64,000 nucleotides of DNA from contig NZ_CP157000.1 of NCBI RefSeq assembly GCF_039905635.1, forward strand, positions 3,348,001 to 3,412,000, read 5' to 3'. Below are positions 8,744-16,985 of the stretch, piece by piece (the stretch's first letter is position 1; every line of letters begins with the position of its first letter). The position numbers and the translations under genes are program-made. This DNA is from Microbacterium sp. ProA8. Its GTDB lineage: Bacteria > Actinomycetota > Actinomycetes > Actinomycetales > Microbacteriaceae. The notes beneath the pieces were generated by a model. That model was given only the letters and a program-made list of their open reading frames with translations, did not search any database and was not told the DNA's origin.

Positions 8744-9629
8744 AGGTCCTGTCGGGGGTGAAGAGCATGCGCGCGAGCAGGAGCATCATGCCGGCGAAGC
8801 CGGCGACGAAGGCGACCGGCGCCCACCACCAGCCGACCGTGAAGACGAGCACGGCGATCACCGCGAACGTGACGAGCCAGATGACGGCGGTGTAGACGCC
8901 GAAGCGGGCCGCGGTCTCGGGCTCGCGCTCGAACCGGTTGGGCGGCTCGTTGCGCAGCGCCTCGCGGGTCCATGCCTTGTGACGATTCGTCTGGGTCGCA
9001 CCGAGGAACGCGAACAGCACGATCGACGCGATCACTCCGAGAGCGGCGAACACGACACCCCACACAGGCAGCGCGCCCGCCACCACGAGCCCGGCGAACC
9101 CGAGCCCGTACGCCCCGAGGAAGGTGGCCAGAGCGTAGGAGGCCGCGCGGTTCTGGGGCATCGGGTGGCTCGTCGTCGTCTCCTGCGAGAGCGAGTCCCC
9201 GACGATCAGCGCCAGCGCCGTCGAGGCGAGGCCGAAGATTCCGATCAAGGCACCGACCGGGATCGGCAGCACTCCGACGGCACCCACGACCCCGAGCGCA
9301 ATGGTGGCCACGGCCACGGCGGACCATGTGACGACCCGTGCGACGAAGGCGGGCTTCGGGCGCACGCGGTGCCGCAGCTGCTGCGACGCGTAGTCGGTCG
9401 CGCGCGTACGGGGCGAGGCATCCGTCGTGTCCTCGAGCAGCGCGCGAACGTCGCCGAGCTCCGTGATCGCCTCGCGGGCGGCGTCGGCAGGTGCGGCCCC
9501 TGCCGCCTCGAGCTCGGTGGTCCGGGCGACGAGGTTGGCGCGGACCTCCTCCTTCAGATCCTGAGCGTCGGGTGTCATCTCGACACCCTGGAAGGCTTCG
9601 TCGAGGAGACGGTGGATGTCGGTGTTCAT
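8733..9629 (-). CDS. Membrane protein with N-terminal permease-prefix/HAAS-like domain
   Basis: 298 residues. The first 60 are a soluble helical domain ([20 protein letters not shown]) of the type found in proteins paired with PadR regulators. About six hydrophobic segments follow between residues 95 and 290. The start overlaps the padR stop as ATGA, so translation is coupled. The family is thought to act with its PadR partner in envelope signalling or transport control, and no enzymatic motif is visible. A second, unrelated-in-detail copy of this pair is at 27092-28391. Confidence 0.75.
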   Translation of the reverse strand: MNTDIHRLLDEAFQGVEMTPDAQDLKEEVRANLVARTTELEAAGAAPADAAREAITELGDVRALLEDTTDASPRTRATDYASQQLRHRVRPKPAFVARVVTWSAVAVATIALGVVGAVGVLPIPVGALIGIFGLASTALALIVGDSLSQETTTSHPMPQNRAASYALATFLGAYGLGFAGLVVAGALPVWGVVFAALGVIASIVLFAFLGATQTNRHKAWTREALRNEPPNRFEREPETAARFGVYTAVIWLVTFAVIAVLVFTVGWWWAPVAFVAGFAGMMLLLARMLFTPDRTSGR

Positions 9630-9979
9630 TGCTGGCTCTCCTTCACGTCGAGCAGTGAGTCGATGATGCGCCGGGTCGCGGTCCAGGCCGCGACGTTGCT
9701 GCGGAAGACCGCACGGCCGGCGTCGGTGATGCGGTAGTACTTGCGACGGCCGCCCTGGGATTCGTCGCCCCAGTAGGACTCGACGAGTCCGTCCTTCTCG
9801 AGGCGGCGGTAGGTGGCGTACAGCGTCGCCTCTTTGATCTCGTGGGCGCCGCCGGTCGCATCGCGGATCGCCTTGTAGATCTCGAAGCCGTACGCGTCGT
9901 CGCGGCGGAGCACACCGAGCACGATCGTGTCGGTATGACCGCGCAGCAGGTCGGCCGCGAACGCGTCGTCTTTTGTCAT
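9626..9979 (-). CDS. PadR family transcriptional regulator
   Basis: 117 residues with a winged helix. The DNA-reading part is EIKEATLYATYRRLEKDGLV (about 46-65), followed by the wing SQGGRRKYYRIT. A C-terminal helix would mediate dimerisation. It probably represses itself and the co-transcribed membrane protein through the repeats upstream. A TACAGT hexamer ends seven bases before the ATG, so the mRNA is probably leaderless. Confidence 0.9.
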   Translation of the reverse strand: MTKDDAFAADLLRGHTDTIVLGVLRRDDAYGFEIYKAIRDATGGAHEIKEATLYATYRRLEKDGLVESYWGDESQGGRRKYYRITDAGRAVFRSNVAAWTATRRIIDSLLDVKESQQ

Positions 9980-9981
9980 GT

Positions 9982-10026
9982 CAAGTACTGTATCACATCA
10001 AGTACCTATGACCGTCGACTACTTGA
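9982..10026 (-). promoter_or_regulatory. padR promoter with phased operator repeats
   Basis: On the plus strand CAAGTAC occurs at 9982-9988 and 9999-10005, exactly 17 bases apart. A 5/7 match follows at 10016-10022 in the same phase, and an inverted TACTTGA lies at 10020-10026. The -10 TACAGT (minus strand, 9987-9992) is embedded between repeats. A PadR dimer here would block RNA polymerase. Confidence 0.55.
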
Positions 10027-10092
10027 TCAGGTCGATCGCAACCTGATGCGAGTGGTGCTCGCCAGGCGCGCCCTCGGCTCGCGAGGCGAGCC
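10026..10092 (-). terminator. Two small hairpins downstream of ppk2
   Basis: GGCTCGC/GCGAGCC with a 3-base loop lies at 10076-10092, immediately after the ppk2 stop. ATCAGGT/ACCTGAT lies at 10026-10032 and 10041-10047. Either could end ppk2 transcription. The second overlaps the padR regulatory region. Confidence 0.4.
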
Positions 10093-10093
10093 C

Positions 10094-10957
10094 TCAGCTC
10101 GCGGCGAGCCGCTTCTTCTCGGCCTCGACGTCGAAGGTCGCCGGCGGCCAGTGCGGGTCGATCTCTTCGAGCGCCTCGAGCAGCAGGTGCTGCACCGCGA
10201 GGCGTGCGTACCACTTGCGGTCCGCGGGCACCACGTGCCACGGCGCGTGATCGGTCGAGGTGCGGTCGAAGACGGTCTGGTACGCCGCCATGTACGACGG
10301 CCACAGCTCGCGCTCGTCGACGTCGCCCGGGTTGTACTTCCAGTGCTTGTCGGGCCGGTCGAGCCGCTCCATGAGCCGCGACTTCTGCTCTTCGGGAGAG
10401 ATGTGCAGCATCACCTTCACGACCCGCGTCCCGGTGTCGGTGAGGCGCTTCTCGAACTCGTTGATCGCACCGTAGCGGCGCTCGATCTCGTCGGCCGGCG
10501 CGAGCTCGCGCACCCGGCCGATCAGCACGTCCTCGTAGTGCGAGCGGTCGAAGACGCCGATGAGGCCCGACACCGGGACGCGCTGCTCGACGCGCCAGAG
10601 GAAGTCGTGCTCGAGCTCCTCGGGGGTCGGCTTCTTGAACGCCGAGAGCACGACGCCCTGCGGATCGACCGAGCCGACGACGTGCCGGATGATCCCGCCC
10701 TTGCCCGCGGAGTCCATGGCCTGCAGCACGAGCAGCACCGCGGCATCCGTCGCATCCACGCGACTGCGCGCGAACAGCCGCTCCTGGTATTCGTCCAGCT
10801 CGTCGGCCCCGGTCTTCAGGTCTTCGGCGGCGTGAATCTTGTCTTTCGCGTAGCCCGGCGTCGAGCGGGTGTCGACGTCGGCGAGGACGAAGCCCTCGCC
10901 GACCCGGAGGAGATCGGCGACGTCGCCGATCCAGTGCTTCTGACTCGAGGCGATCAT
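10094..10957 (-). CDS. ppk2: Polyphosphate kinase 2 family protein
   Basis: 287 residues. The Walker A segment is QAMDSAGKGG (79-88) and the Walker B region is GVFDRSHYED (134-143), both diagnostic of PPK2-type polyphosphate:nucleotide phosphotransferases. It would phosphorylate ADP, GDP or AMP using polyphosphate. Subclass and direction cannot be decided from sequence alone. The ATG at 10957 is preferred because family members start close to this point and CATGAT lies six bases upstream. A longer in-frame extension is Arg/Ala-rich antisense of menD. Confidence 0.9.
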   Translation of the reverse strand: MIASSQKHWIGDVADLLRVGEGFVLADVDTRSTPGYAKDKIHAAEDLKTGADELDEYQERLFARSRVDATDAAVLLVLQAMDSAGKGGIIRHVVGSVDPQGVVLSAFKKPTPEELEHDFLWRVEQRVPVSGLIGVFDRSHYEDVLIGRVRELAPADEIERRYGAINEFEKRLTDTGTRVVKVMLHISPEEQKSRLMERLDRPDKHWKYNPGDVDERELWPSYMAAYQTVFDRTSTDHAPWHVVPADRKWYARLAVQHLLLEALEEIDPHWPPATFDVEAEKKRLAAS

Positions 10958-10963
10958 GGAGCC

Positions 10964-10969
10964 ATCATG
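10964..10969 (-). promoter_or_regulatory. -10-like element of ppk2
   Basis: CATGAT, six-base spacer, then ATG. It differs from TATGAT at the first base. The same hexamer and spacing occur at the nitroreductase gene (35865). Confidence 0.35.
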
Positions 10970-11052
10970 GCCTGCGGCAGCGGACGGCGACCAGGATTGA
11001 GGGCGGCGCCGCGCCGAATGCGCGTGGCGCAGTTGCGCGGACCGAGGCGGGC

Positions 11053-12915
11053 TCAGCGCCCGAGCGGAACCTCGATGAGCTGGCGTCCCTCGACCGGCGA
11101 GGTGAGCGCCTGGTCCAGCGCCGACCGCGTCGTGACGCGGCGGTACTCCCAGCCGTAGGCGAGCGCGAGCTGCTCGAGGTGCACCGCGTGCGGCGTGTAG
11201 AGCACGCGGTCCATGACGTCGGAGCCTGCCACCGCGGCCACCTCGAGCCCGTCGAAGATCGTGCCGCCGCCGTCGTTGCCGACCACCAGCTGCAGGCGGG
11301 GCTCCTCCTCGAGCGGCGGCAGAAGCAGCGCGCCGACGTCGTGCAGCACGGCCAGGTCGCCGAGCAGCACGCGCGTGACGCCGGGGCCGCCGGCGGACTG
11401 GCTGGCCAGTGCGATGCCCGTCGCCGTGGCGATCGTGCCGTCGATGCCGGCCAGGCCGCGATTGGCGTGCACCGGGATCTTCTTGCCGGGCAGCACCTGA
11501 TCGGCCACCCGCACCAGCCGCGACGAGCCGAAGACCAGCCGGTCGTGGGGCCAGGTCGCCCGCCAGACGGCGTCGACCAGCGCCGCGCGATCGAGCGGTG
11601 CGCGGATGACCTCGAGCTCGGCGGCGATGGCGCCCAGCCGCTCCTCGGGAACCGCAGACGAAAGGCCGTCGGCGTCGGGAGCGGGCGGAGTGAGATCGAC
11701 GGATGCCGCGCGCGACGCCTGCAGCCACTCCCCCAGCCATGCGCGGTCGGGGTCGCCGGTCGCGACGGCGATGCGGTCGGCGGCGAACGTCACGCCGTTG
11801 AGGTTGAGCGGCTCGCCGGGCCCGCGCACGGCGACGATCTCGACATCCGGATCGGACAGCAGCGCCGCGGCCTCGCGGCTGAGGGTCGGGTGTCCGAGCA
11901 CGACTACGCGCTCGATACGGCCGCCGAGCTCAGGGTCGCGCAGCAGTTCGCGGTACCCGTGCACGAGGTGGCGCCCGAAGCGCGCCCCGCTCACGATCTC
12001 GGCGATGAGCGGCCAGCCGCCCACGTGCGCGAGCTGCTCCGCGTCGGGGCCGGCGTCCGCGCCGGCCAGAACGATGGTGCGCGGGCCTCGTTCGAGGACG
12101 AGCGGCGCATCCTCGGGCTCGGTCGGCACGTCGGCCTCGCCGATCCCGCCACCGCCCTGGTAGAGCGCTCCGGATGCCTCGTCCTCGGCCTCCGGCTCCA
12201 CCGGCGGCCCGTCGGGGTCGTCGTCGGCCGTCGTCTCGAGCTCGGTCGCCGGCACGCCCATCCAGTCGGGCAGCGCTCCCGCCAGCGGCTCGCGGTACGG
12301 CAGGTTCAGGTGCACGGGTCCCGGCGCGCGCGTCCCCGCGCCCAGGGCGGCGGCAAGGGCCTCTTCGGCGAGCGCCCGCAGCATCGCACTCTGCTCGTGC
12401 GTGCCGTCGGGGTCGACGATCTCGGGCACCGGCAGGTCGGCCTCGAGCCGCACCGTCGGCGCGAACATCCCGGGCTGGCGCGTGGTCTGGTTGGCACCGA
12501 CGCCACGGAGCTCGGGCGGCCGGTCGGCGGTGAGCAGAAGGAGCGGCACGCCGGCGTGATGCGCCTCGAGGGCGGCCGGCAGCAGGTTCGCGACGGCCGT
12601 GCCCGACGTGCAGACCACGGCCGCCGGCATCCGTGTCTCGCGTCCGATGCCGAGCGCCGTGAAGCCGGCGACGCGCTCGTCGATGCGCACGTGCAGCCGG
12701 ACCGCGCCGCGCCGCTCGAGTTCGGCGGCGACCAGGGCGAGCGCCTGCGACCTCGAGCCGGGGCTGAGCACGACGTGGCGGACGCCCAGCTCGACGAGCC
12801 GGCACAGCAGCGCCGCGGCGGCGTCGGTCGCGGGCGCGGAGTCGAGCGCGCCCTCGGCGCGGGGCGTGCCCGTCACGTCAGCCGATGGCCCCGCGCTGAC
12901 CGCGGGCGTCGTCAT
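11053..12915 (-). CDS. menD: SEPHCHC synthase (2-succinyl-5-enolpyruvyl-6-hydroxy-3-cyclohexene-1-carboxylate synthase)
   Basis: A 620-residue ThDP enzyme. SPGSRS is at 51-56, the ThDP-activating Glu lies in RIDERVAGF (80), NQTTRQ at 142-147 binds substrate, and NDGGGTIF near 545 belongs to the cofactor-binding half. It joins isochorismate with 2-oxoglutarate. It is longer than usual because of an acidic, Gly/Pro-rich linker around residues 235-290. The first 30 residues also look disordered. It overlaps the upstream PLDc_N gene by 38 bases, so the two are probably translated from one mRNA. Confidence 0.94.
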   Translation of the reverse strand: MTTPAVSAGPSADVTGTPRAEGALDSAPATDAAAALLCRLVELGVRHVVLSPGSRSQALALVAAELERRGAVRLHVRIDERVAGFTALGIGRETRMPAAVVCTSGTAVANLLPAALEAHHAGVPLLLLTADRPPELRGVGANQTTRQPGMFAPTVRLEADLPVPEIVDPDGTHEQSAMLRALAEEALAAALGAGTRAPGPVHLNLPYREPLAGALPDWMGVPATELETTADDDPDGPPVEPEAEDEASGALYQGGGGIGEADVPTEPEDAPLVLERGPRTIVLAGADAGPDAEQLAHVGGWPLIAEIVSGARFGRHLVHGYRELLRDPELGGRIERVVVLGHPTLSREAAALLSDPDVEIVAVRGPGEPLNLNGVTFAADRIAVATGDPDRAWLGEWLQASRAASVDLTPPAPDADGLSSAVPEERLGAIAAELEVIRAPLDRAALVDAVWRATWPHDRLVFGSSRLVRVADQVLPGKKIPVHANRGLAGIDGTIATATGIALASQSAGGPGVTRVLLGDLAVLHDVGALLLPPLEEEPRLQLVVGNDGGGTIFDGLEVAAVAGSDVMDRVLYTPHAVHLEQLALAYGWEYRRVTTRSALDQALTSPVEGRQLIEVPLGR

Positions 12916-13384
12916 CGCCCTCGGCGGGCCGGATCGGCGGCTTCGACTGCGGCGGGGTTCCCGGCGCGGGTGCACCACCGGCGGCGGCCGTTCCCGGCGG
13001 GGTGCCGCCCGGAGCGGTGGGGTCATCGGATGCCGCGGGCCCGCCCGGCGGGTTCCACCGAGGGTCGTCGCTCTCGGCGTCGAGGTGTGCGAGCTCCTCT
13101 TCGAGACGGCGGATGCGCTCGTCCTGATCGCTGATGCTGCCGATGCGACCGAGGAACTCGGGGTCGTCGTCGGGCGCGCGGCGAGCGGCGACGGTCGAGG
13201 CGCGCATGCGCCCCACGATCAGCCAGAGGATGCCGCCGAGGACCGGGAGCAGGACCACGATGAGGAGCCACACGGGCTTGCTCACTCCGCGGTGACGGTT
13301 CGGGGGCTGGACCGCGCAATCGACGATGGTGAAGACCCAGAACGCGGTCGCCACCAGGGCCAGAATCAACAGCACCCGAGGCAT
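12878..13384 (-). CDS. PLDc_N domain membrane protein
   Basis: 168 residues. Two transmembrane helices (about 3-20 and 38-58) surround the short PQPPNRHRGVSKPVWLLIV stretch typical of the phospholipase D N-terminal domain family. No catalytic HKD motif follows. The C-terminal half is a predicted coiled coil (IRRLEEELAHLDAE) and a disordered Gly/Pro/Ala tail. It overlaps menD, suggesting co-expression. Function unknown. TAGGAT six bases before the ATG supports this start. Confidence 0.8.
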   Translation of the reverse strand: MPRVLLILALVATAFWVFTIVDCAVQPPNRHRGVSKPVWLLIVVLLPVLGGILWLIVGRMRASTVAARRAPDDDPEFLGRIGSISDQDERIRRLEEELAHLDAESDDPRWNPPGGPAASDDPTAPGGTPPGTAAAGGAPAPGTPPQSKPPIRPAEGDDDARGQRGAIG

Positions 13385-13390
13385 CTTCCC

Positions 13391-13396
13391 ATCCTA
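13391..13396 (-). promoter_or_regulatory. -10 element of the PLDc_N-menD unit
   Basis: TAGGAT, six-base spacer, then ATG at 13384 on the minus strand. Confidence 0.5.
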
Positions 13397-13474
13397 GGCG
13401 GGCGGGGGCCGCCGTGGGCGCTTCGCTGTGGGTCCGTGACGCAACCGTCGCCGAACCCGCCGGCGGGGCGAACG

Positions 13475-13480
13475 TAGGAT
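13475..13480 (+). promoter_or_regulatory. -10 element of the DUF4229 gene
   Basis: TAGGAT, six-base spacer, then ATG at 13487. It is the same hexamer and spacing as the divergent PLDc_N gene, about 80 bases away. Confidence 0.5.
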
Positions 13481-13486
13481 GGACGG

Positions 13487-13795
13487 ATGAAAGTGCGCTC
13501 GGCCATCGTCTACTCGGTGCTGCGGCTGCTGGCGTTCCTCGTGCCGTTCGGCATCCTGATGCTGTTCCCGATCATGCAGAAGTATTACTGGCTCGCCGCC
13601 ATCTTCGCCGCGCTCATCGGCCTGAGCCTCTCGGTGCTCTTCCTGCGCAAGCCGCTGGAGGACGCGACCGCAGGCCTCGCCGAGCGCCGCGACCGGTCGC
13701 GCGCCCGGGCTACGGACGAGCAGGCGGAGGATGCCGCGGCCGACGCGGCCGCCGACCCCGGCACTCCCGACACCCCCGAGACGCCCAAGTCCTGA
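13487..13795 (+). CDS. DUF4229 domain membrane protein
   Basis: A 102-residue protein with two close transmembrane helices (about 8-28 and 33-53), then a charged helix (EDATAGLAERRDRSRAR) and an acidic Ala/Asp/Pro tail in the cytoplasm. This layout fits DUF4229. Function unknown. It stands alone between menD and menA, divergent from the former and convergent with the latter. Confidence 0.75.
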   Translation: MKVRSAIVYSVLRLLAFLVPFGILMLFPIMQKYYWLAAIFAALIGLSLSVLFLRKPLEDATAGLAERRDRSRARATDEQAEDAAADAAADPGTPDTPETPKS

Positions 13796-13822
13796 ACTCC
13801 CCCGACGATCCCTGCCCCCCAC

Positions 13823-13894
13823 CAACAGGTCAACCGCGCTTCCACAGGAGAGTGGAACGGTTCAACCTCCTGTGGAAGGCCGGTTGACCTGTTG
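13823..13894. repeat. Palindromic repeat, copy 1
   Basis: The outer arms CAACAGGTCAACCG (13823-13836) and CGGTTGACCTGTTG (13881-13894) are perfect reverse complements. Inner arms TTCCACAGGAG and CTCCTGTGGAA continue the symmetry around a short centre. The same GAAGCGACGCGAC tail follows both copies, so the duplicated unit is about 85 bases. Confidence 0.8.
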
Positions 13895-13959
13895 AAGCGA
13901 CGCGACCCCAGGGCATATCGCGACTGCAATGGGCGCGGGCACCGGCAGTCCGCAGCGAG

Positions 13960-13984
13960 CGGATGCCGCGGGTCACGGCATCCG
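13960..13984. terminator. GATGCC-type hairpin downstream of DUF4229
   Basis: A 9-bp stem CGGATGCCG/CGGCATCCG (13960-13968 and 13976-13984) with a 7-base loop. The same stem sequence recurs at the 3' ends of menA and metH. Confidence 0.5.
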
Positions 13985-14032
13985 TCTCAGCCGATGCTGC
14001 CCGCATCCGGAACGGCGGGCGCTCCCTGCCCC

Positions 14033-14104
14033 CAACAGGTCAACCGCGGTTCCACAGGAGAGTGGAACGGTTCAGCCTCCTGTGCAGGGCCGGTTGACCT
14101 GTTG
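14033..14104. repeat. Palindromic repeat, copy 2
   Basis: Second copy in the same orientation, with identical outer arms and only a few changes inside (one breaks an inner base pair: TGTGCAGG instead of TGTGGAAG). The centre-to-centre distance is 210 bases. Confidence 0.8.
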
Positions 14105-14178
14105 AAGCGACGCGACTCCCGGCCGGACGACGACCGCAGTCGGCGCTGCAGCGCGCCTCCCGCCGACTCGAAGGGTGA

Positions 14179-14203
14179 CGGATGCCGCGGCCCGCGGCAT
14201 CCG
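14179..14203 (-). terminator. menA terminator hairpin
   Basis: CGGATGCCGCGG and its complement (14179-14190 and 14192-14203) form a 12-bp near-continuous palindrome. It starts three bases after the menA stop in the direction of transcription. Confidence 0.6.
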
Positions 14204-14205
14204 GT

Positions 14206-15189
14206 TCAGCCGACGAAGGCCCACATCAGGAAGGCGCCGTAGGCGACCGACGTGAGCGAGGTGAGGCCGAGGGCGACGACGAGGTCGCGCGGGTCGCGGT
14301 AGGTCCACACGATGAGGATCGCGGGCAGCCCGGCGAGCAGGGCGAGGAGCGTCAGCCAGGCGATCGGGTAGCCGATCCAGGCGAGGAACGCCGCGATGAG
14401 GAACGCCGCCAGCACGAAGACGGTGAACAGCCAGCGTGTGGCGGTGCGGCCGATGAGCACGGTGAGCGTCTTCTTGCCCGCGACACGGTCCTGGTCGATG
14501 TCGCGGAGGTTGTTGGCCAGGAGCACCGCGCAGGCGAGGAGTCCGACGCCGACGGCCCCGAACCAGGCCTCCTGCGGCAGCGCGAGCGCCTGCACCCACG
14601 TGGTGCCGAGCGTCGCGACGAGGCCGAAGAACACGAAGACGACGAGCTCGCCGAGCCCGTAGTAGCCGTACGGGCGCTTGCCGCCGGTGTAGAACCACGC
14701 CGCGATGATGCAGACGGCGCCGACCGCGAGGAGCCACCACTGCTGCGTGCGGATCGTGATCGCGAGACCGGCCAGCGCCGCGATCGCGAAGAAGGCCAGT
14801 GCCACCAGCAGGACGCTGCGCGGCTTGACCTTGCGCGACGCGGTCAGGCGGGCGGGCCCCACGCGGAAGTCATCGGTGCCGCGGATGCCGTCGCTGTAGT
14901 CGTTGGCGTAGTTGACGCCGATCTGCAGCGACACCGAGACGACGAGGCAGAAGAGCGCGATCACCCAGTGGAAGACGTCGGTGACGAGGATCGCGGCGCC
15001 GGTGCCGACGAGGATCGGCGTCACCGCTAGCGGCAGGGTGCGCAGGCGCGCGGCTCCGACCCAGTCGCCGACCGTGGGTTTCGCGACGTGCGCGGGGTCG
15101 CGCGATACGCGCGCCTTCTGCGGGTTGCCCCGCGGGTGCTGCTTCTTCGCGCCCGCGGCGCCACGCTTCTTGCTGGAGGTTGCTGCCAC
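14206..15189 (-). CDS. menA: 1,4-dihydroxy-2-naphthoate polyprenyltransferase
   Basis: A 327-residue UbiA-family integral membrane prenyltransferase with about eight transmembrane helices. The two Mg-binding motifs are NYANDYSDG (94-101) and NNLRDIDQD (about 225-233). It joins DHNA to the polyprenyl diphosphate in the membrane, giving demethylmenaquinone, the MenG substrate. The first 35 residues are Lys/Arg-rich and cytoplasmic. The GTG start has TATGAT eight bases upstream. Confidence 0.95.
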   Translation of the reverse strand: MAATSSKKRGAAGAKKQHPRGNPQKARVSRDPAHVAKPTVGDWVGAARLRTLPLAVTPILVGTGAAILVTDVFHWVIALFCLVVSVSLQIGVNYANDYSDGIRGTDDFRVGPARLTASRKVKPRSVLLVALAFFAIAALAGLAITIRTQQWWLLAVGAVCIIAAWFYTGGKRPYGYYGLGELVVFVFFGLVATLGTTWVQALALPQEAWFGAVGVGLLACAVLLANNLRDIDQDRVAGKKTLTVLIGRTATRWLFTVFVLAAFLIAAFLAWIGYPIAWLTLLALLAGLPAILIVWTYRDPRDLVVALGLTSLTSVAYGAFLMWAFVG

Positions 15190-15197
15190 GAATGCAC

Positions 15198-15203
15198 ATC
15201 ATA
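15198..15203 (-). promoter_or_regulatory. -10 element of menA
   Basis: TATGAT (minus strand), eight-base spacer, then GTG at 15189. The spacer is one or two bases longer than at the other leaderless starts. Confidence 0.45.
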
Positions 15204-15278
15204 GGGCTCGCACCCATGACGGCGCGCACTCGGTCAACCCCCCTGTGGATGTCGGACACCGCCACCATCATGGCCGCC

Positions 15279-15668
15279 ATGTTGAGCATCGGATCCGTCG
15301 TCCTCACGGTGGAGGACATCGGCCGTGCCGGGGACTTCTGGCGCGCCGCCCTCGGATATGCGAACCGCAGCGAGCCCAGCGACGACTGGGTCATCCTCGA
15401 CCCGCCCGGCAAGGCCCACTGGGCCGCACCGGGCGCGAGCCTCGCGCTGTCGGTCACCGGATACCCGCAGCACTACCCGCCGCGCATCCACCTCGACCTG
15501 TACGCCGAGGATCAGGCCGCAGAGATCCAGCGACTACTCGGGCTCGGCGCTCGCGAGGTGGACTGGGACGGCTACCCCGAAGACGCCGACTGGGTCGTGC
15601 TCGAAGACACCGAGGGCAACAGGTTCTGCGTCGTGCAGACCGGGCCGTACCCCGATTCCGGGTCCTGA
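15279..15668 (+). CDS. VOC (glyoxalase/bleomycin-resistance) family protein
   Basis: About 129 residues forming one vicinal-oxygen-chelate domain. It starts with IGSVVLTVEDIGRAGDFW, a typical first beta-alpha unit. HLDLYAED and VVLEDTEGNRFCVVQ give the later metal-ligand positions (His and Glu). The reaction is unknown. The start is uncertain: in-frame Met codons also occur at 15180, 15192, 15216, 15249 and 15270. I chose 15279 because the domain begins there, but no clear ribosome site precedes it. It is divergent from menA. Confidence 0.75.
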   Translation: MLSIGSVVLTVEDIGRAGDFWRAALGYANRSEPSDDWVILDPPGKAHWAAPGASLALSVTGYPQHYPPRIHLDLYAEDQAAEIQRLLGLGAREVDWDGYPEDADWVVLEDTEGNRFCVVQTGPYPDSGS

Positions 15669-15701
15669 GCGAGGCAGTGCCGACGACCGAGACCATGAGC
15701 T

Positions 15702-15816
15702 CCGGTCGTTGAGCGAGGGAGCGCCTGCGACCGAGACGAAACGCCTCGAACGTCGCGTCTGCGCCGGGTGCGGGCGTTTCGTCTCGCTCGTACCTCGCTC
15801 CTCGCTCAGCGACCGG
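15702..15816. repeat. Inverted pair of the GGTCGTTGAGCGAGG repeat
   Basis: One arm at 15702-15743 runs from CCGGTCGTTGAGCG to GACGAAACG. The second, at 15775-15816, is its imperfect reverse complement. A degenerate third copy lies at 15664-15696, overlapping the VOC stop. The element separates the convergent VOC and menE genes. Confidence 0.75.
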
Positions 15817-15827
15817 GGGTGCGCAGG

Positions 15828-16982
15828 TCAGTGCAGGGCGATCACCGCGCGACGGATCGCCTCGCGGTCCGGCTTGCCCGAAGGCAGCGTGGCCAGCTCG
15901 TCGACGAGCACGAGCCGCGACGGGCGCGCGTGTGCGCCGATCTCGGCCTGCACGGCGGCACGCGCCTCCTGCAGCTGGACGGCTTCGCTGCGGCGCAGCG
16001 CCTCGCCGCGGGAGGCGACGACGACGGATGCCTCGCCCCAGCGTTCGTCCGGAATCCCGACGACGACGGCGGTGTCGAGTCCGGGGATCCCCCGCACGAT
16101 CCGCTCGACGCGGTCGAGCGAGACGTTGACGCCCCCCGACACGATGACGTTGTCCAGGCGGCCCCGCACGCGCAGCACGCCGTCGTCGAAGATGCCGGCG
16201 TCACCGGTGCGGTACCAGCGCGTGCCGTCGCGCTCGCGGAGGAAGGCGGCATCCGTCCGCTCCTGGTCGCCGAGGTACCCCTCGGCCAGAGTCGGTCCCG
16301 ACACCTGCACCTCGCCGTGCTGGATGCGCAGCCGCACGTTCGCGAGCGGCACGCCGTCGTAGACGCAGCCGCCGCTGGTCTCGGTGGAGCCGTAGGTGCG
16401 GACGATGCGCGCCCCCGCAGCCTCGGCGCGTTCGAGCGTCGCCGCCGGCAGCGCCTGGCCGCCGACCAGGATCGTCTCGAACGACCGCAGAGCCGCCAGG
16501 ACCCCGCTGTCGTGCTCGGCCGCGTCGAGCAGCTTGGACAGCTGCGCCGGCACGAGCGACGTGTAGGTCGGCACGCGTTCGCCGCGGTCGGTCGACACCA
16601 TCAGCAGCGCCGCGGCCGCGAAGGCCTGCGGCGTGAACGCCCCCGCGAGGATCGCCGGCTCCCGGTCGGCGACGAGCGAGCGCACGAGCACCTGCAGCCC
16701 CGCGACATAGCTCGCGGGCAGAGCGAGAAGCCACGCGCCGTCGCCGATGCGGTCGGCGGTCGCCAGTGCGCTCGCGGTGAGGGCGTCGCGGCTGAGCACG
16801 ACGCTCTTCGGGATGCCCGTGGAGCCGGACGTCGTCACGACCACCGCGGTGCCGGGGCGGACCTCGGCGGGCAGCCCCTCGACGAGGCCCAGGCTCAGCG
16901 CCGGACCCGCACCGTGCAGCGCCCCGCGCAAGGCTCGGAGGATCTCGCGCGGATCGTCGCCGACAACGGGTTCGAGCTTCAT
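15828..16982 (-). CDS. menE: O-succinylbenzoate-CoA ligase
   Basis: A 384-residue ANL-superfamily ligase. The AMP-binding loop TTSGSTGIPK is at 50-59, followed by YGSTETSGG, YRTGD and the catalytic Lys in LPSGKPDR (about 370). It activates OSB with ATP and CoA for MenB. It is shorter than the enterobacterial enzyme but similar to other actinobacterial MenE proteins. I start it at the Met at 16982; the upstream in-frame GTG (17024) would translate through the inverted repeat. It lies downstream of menB. Confidence 0.92.
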   Translation of the reverse strand: MKLEPVVGDDPREILRALRGALHGAGPALSLGLVEGLPAEVRPGTAVVVTTSGSTGIPKSVVLSRDALTASALATADRIGDGAWLLALPASYVAGLQVLVRSLVADREPAILAGAFTPQAFAAAALLMVSTDRGERVPTYTSLVPAQLSKLLDAAEHDSGVLAALRSFETILVGGQALPAATLERAEAAGARIVRTYGSTETSGGCVYDGVPLANVRLRIQHGEVQVSGPTLAEGYLGDQERTDAAFLRERDGTRWYRTGDAGIFDDGVLRVRGRLDNVIVSGGVNVSLDRVERIVRGIPGLDTAVVVGIPDERWGEASVVVASRGEALRRSEAVQLQEARAAVQAEIGAHARPSRLVLVDELATLPSGKPDREAIRRAVIALH

Positions 16983-16985
16983 CGG

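Larger units (their letters stand above)
13796..14205. other. 410-base non-coding spacer between convergent DUF4229 and menA
   Basis: I see no plausible gene here. The spacer holds two copies of a 72-base palindromic repeat (13823 and 14033) and two GATGCC/GGCATC hairpins (13960 and 14179). The sequence between the repeats has no recognisable signal. Confidence 0.7.

Noticed and set aside
10958..11740. N-terminal extension of PPK2
   Set aside because: The added sequence is Arg/Ala/Gly-rich antisense of menD with no family similarity.
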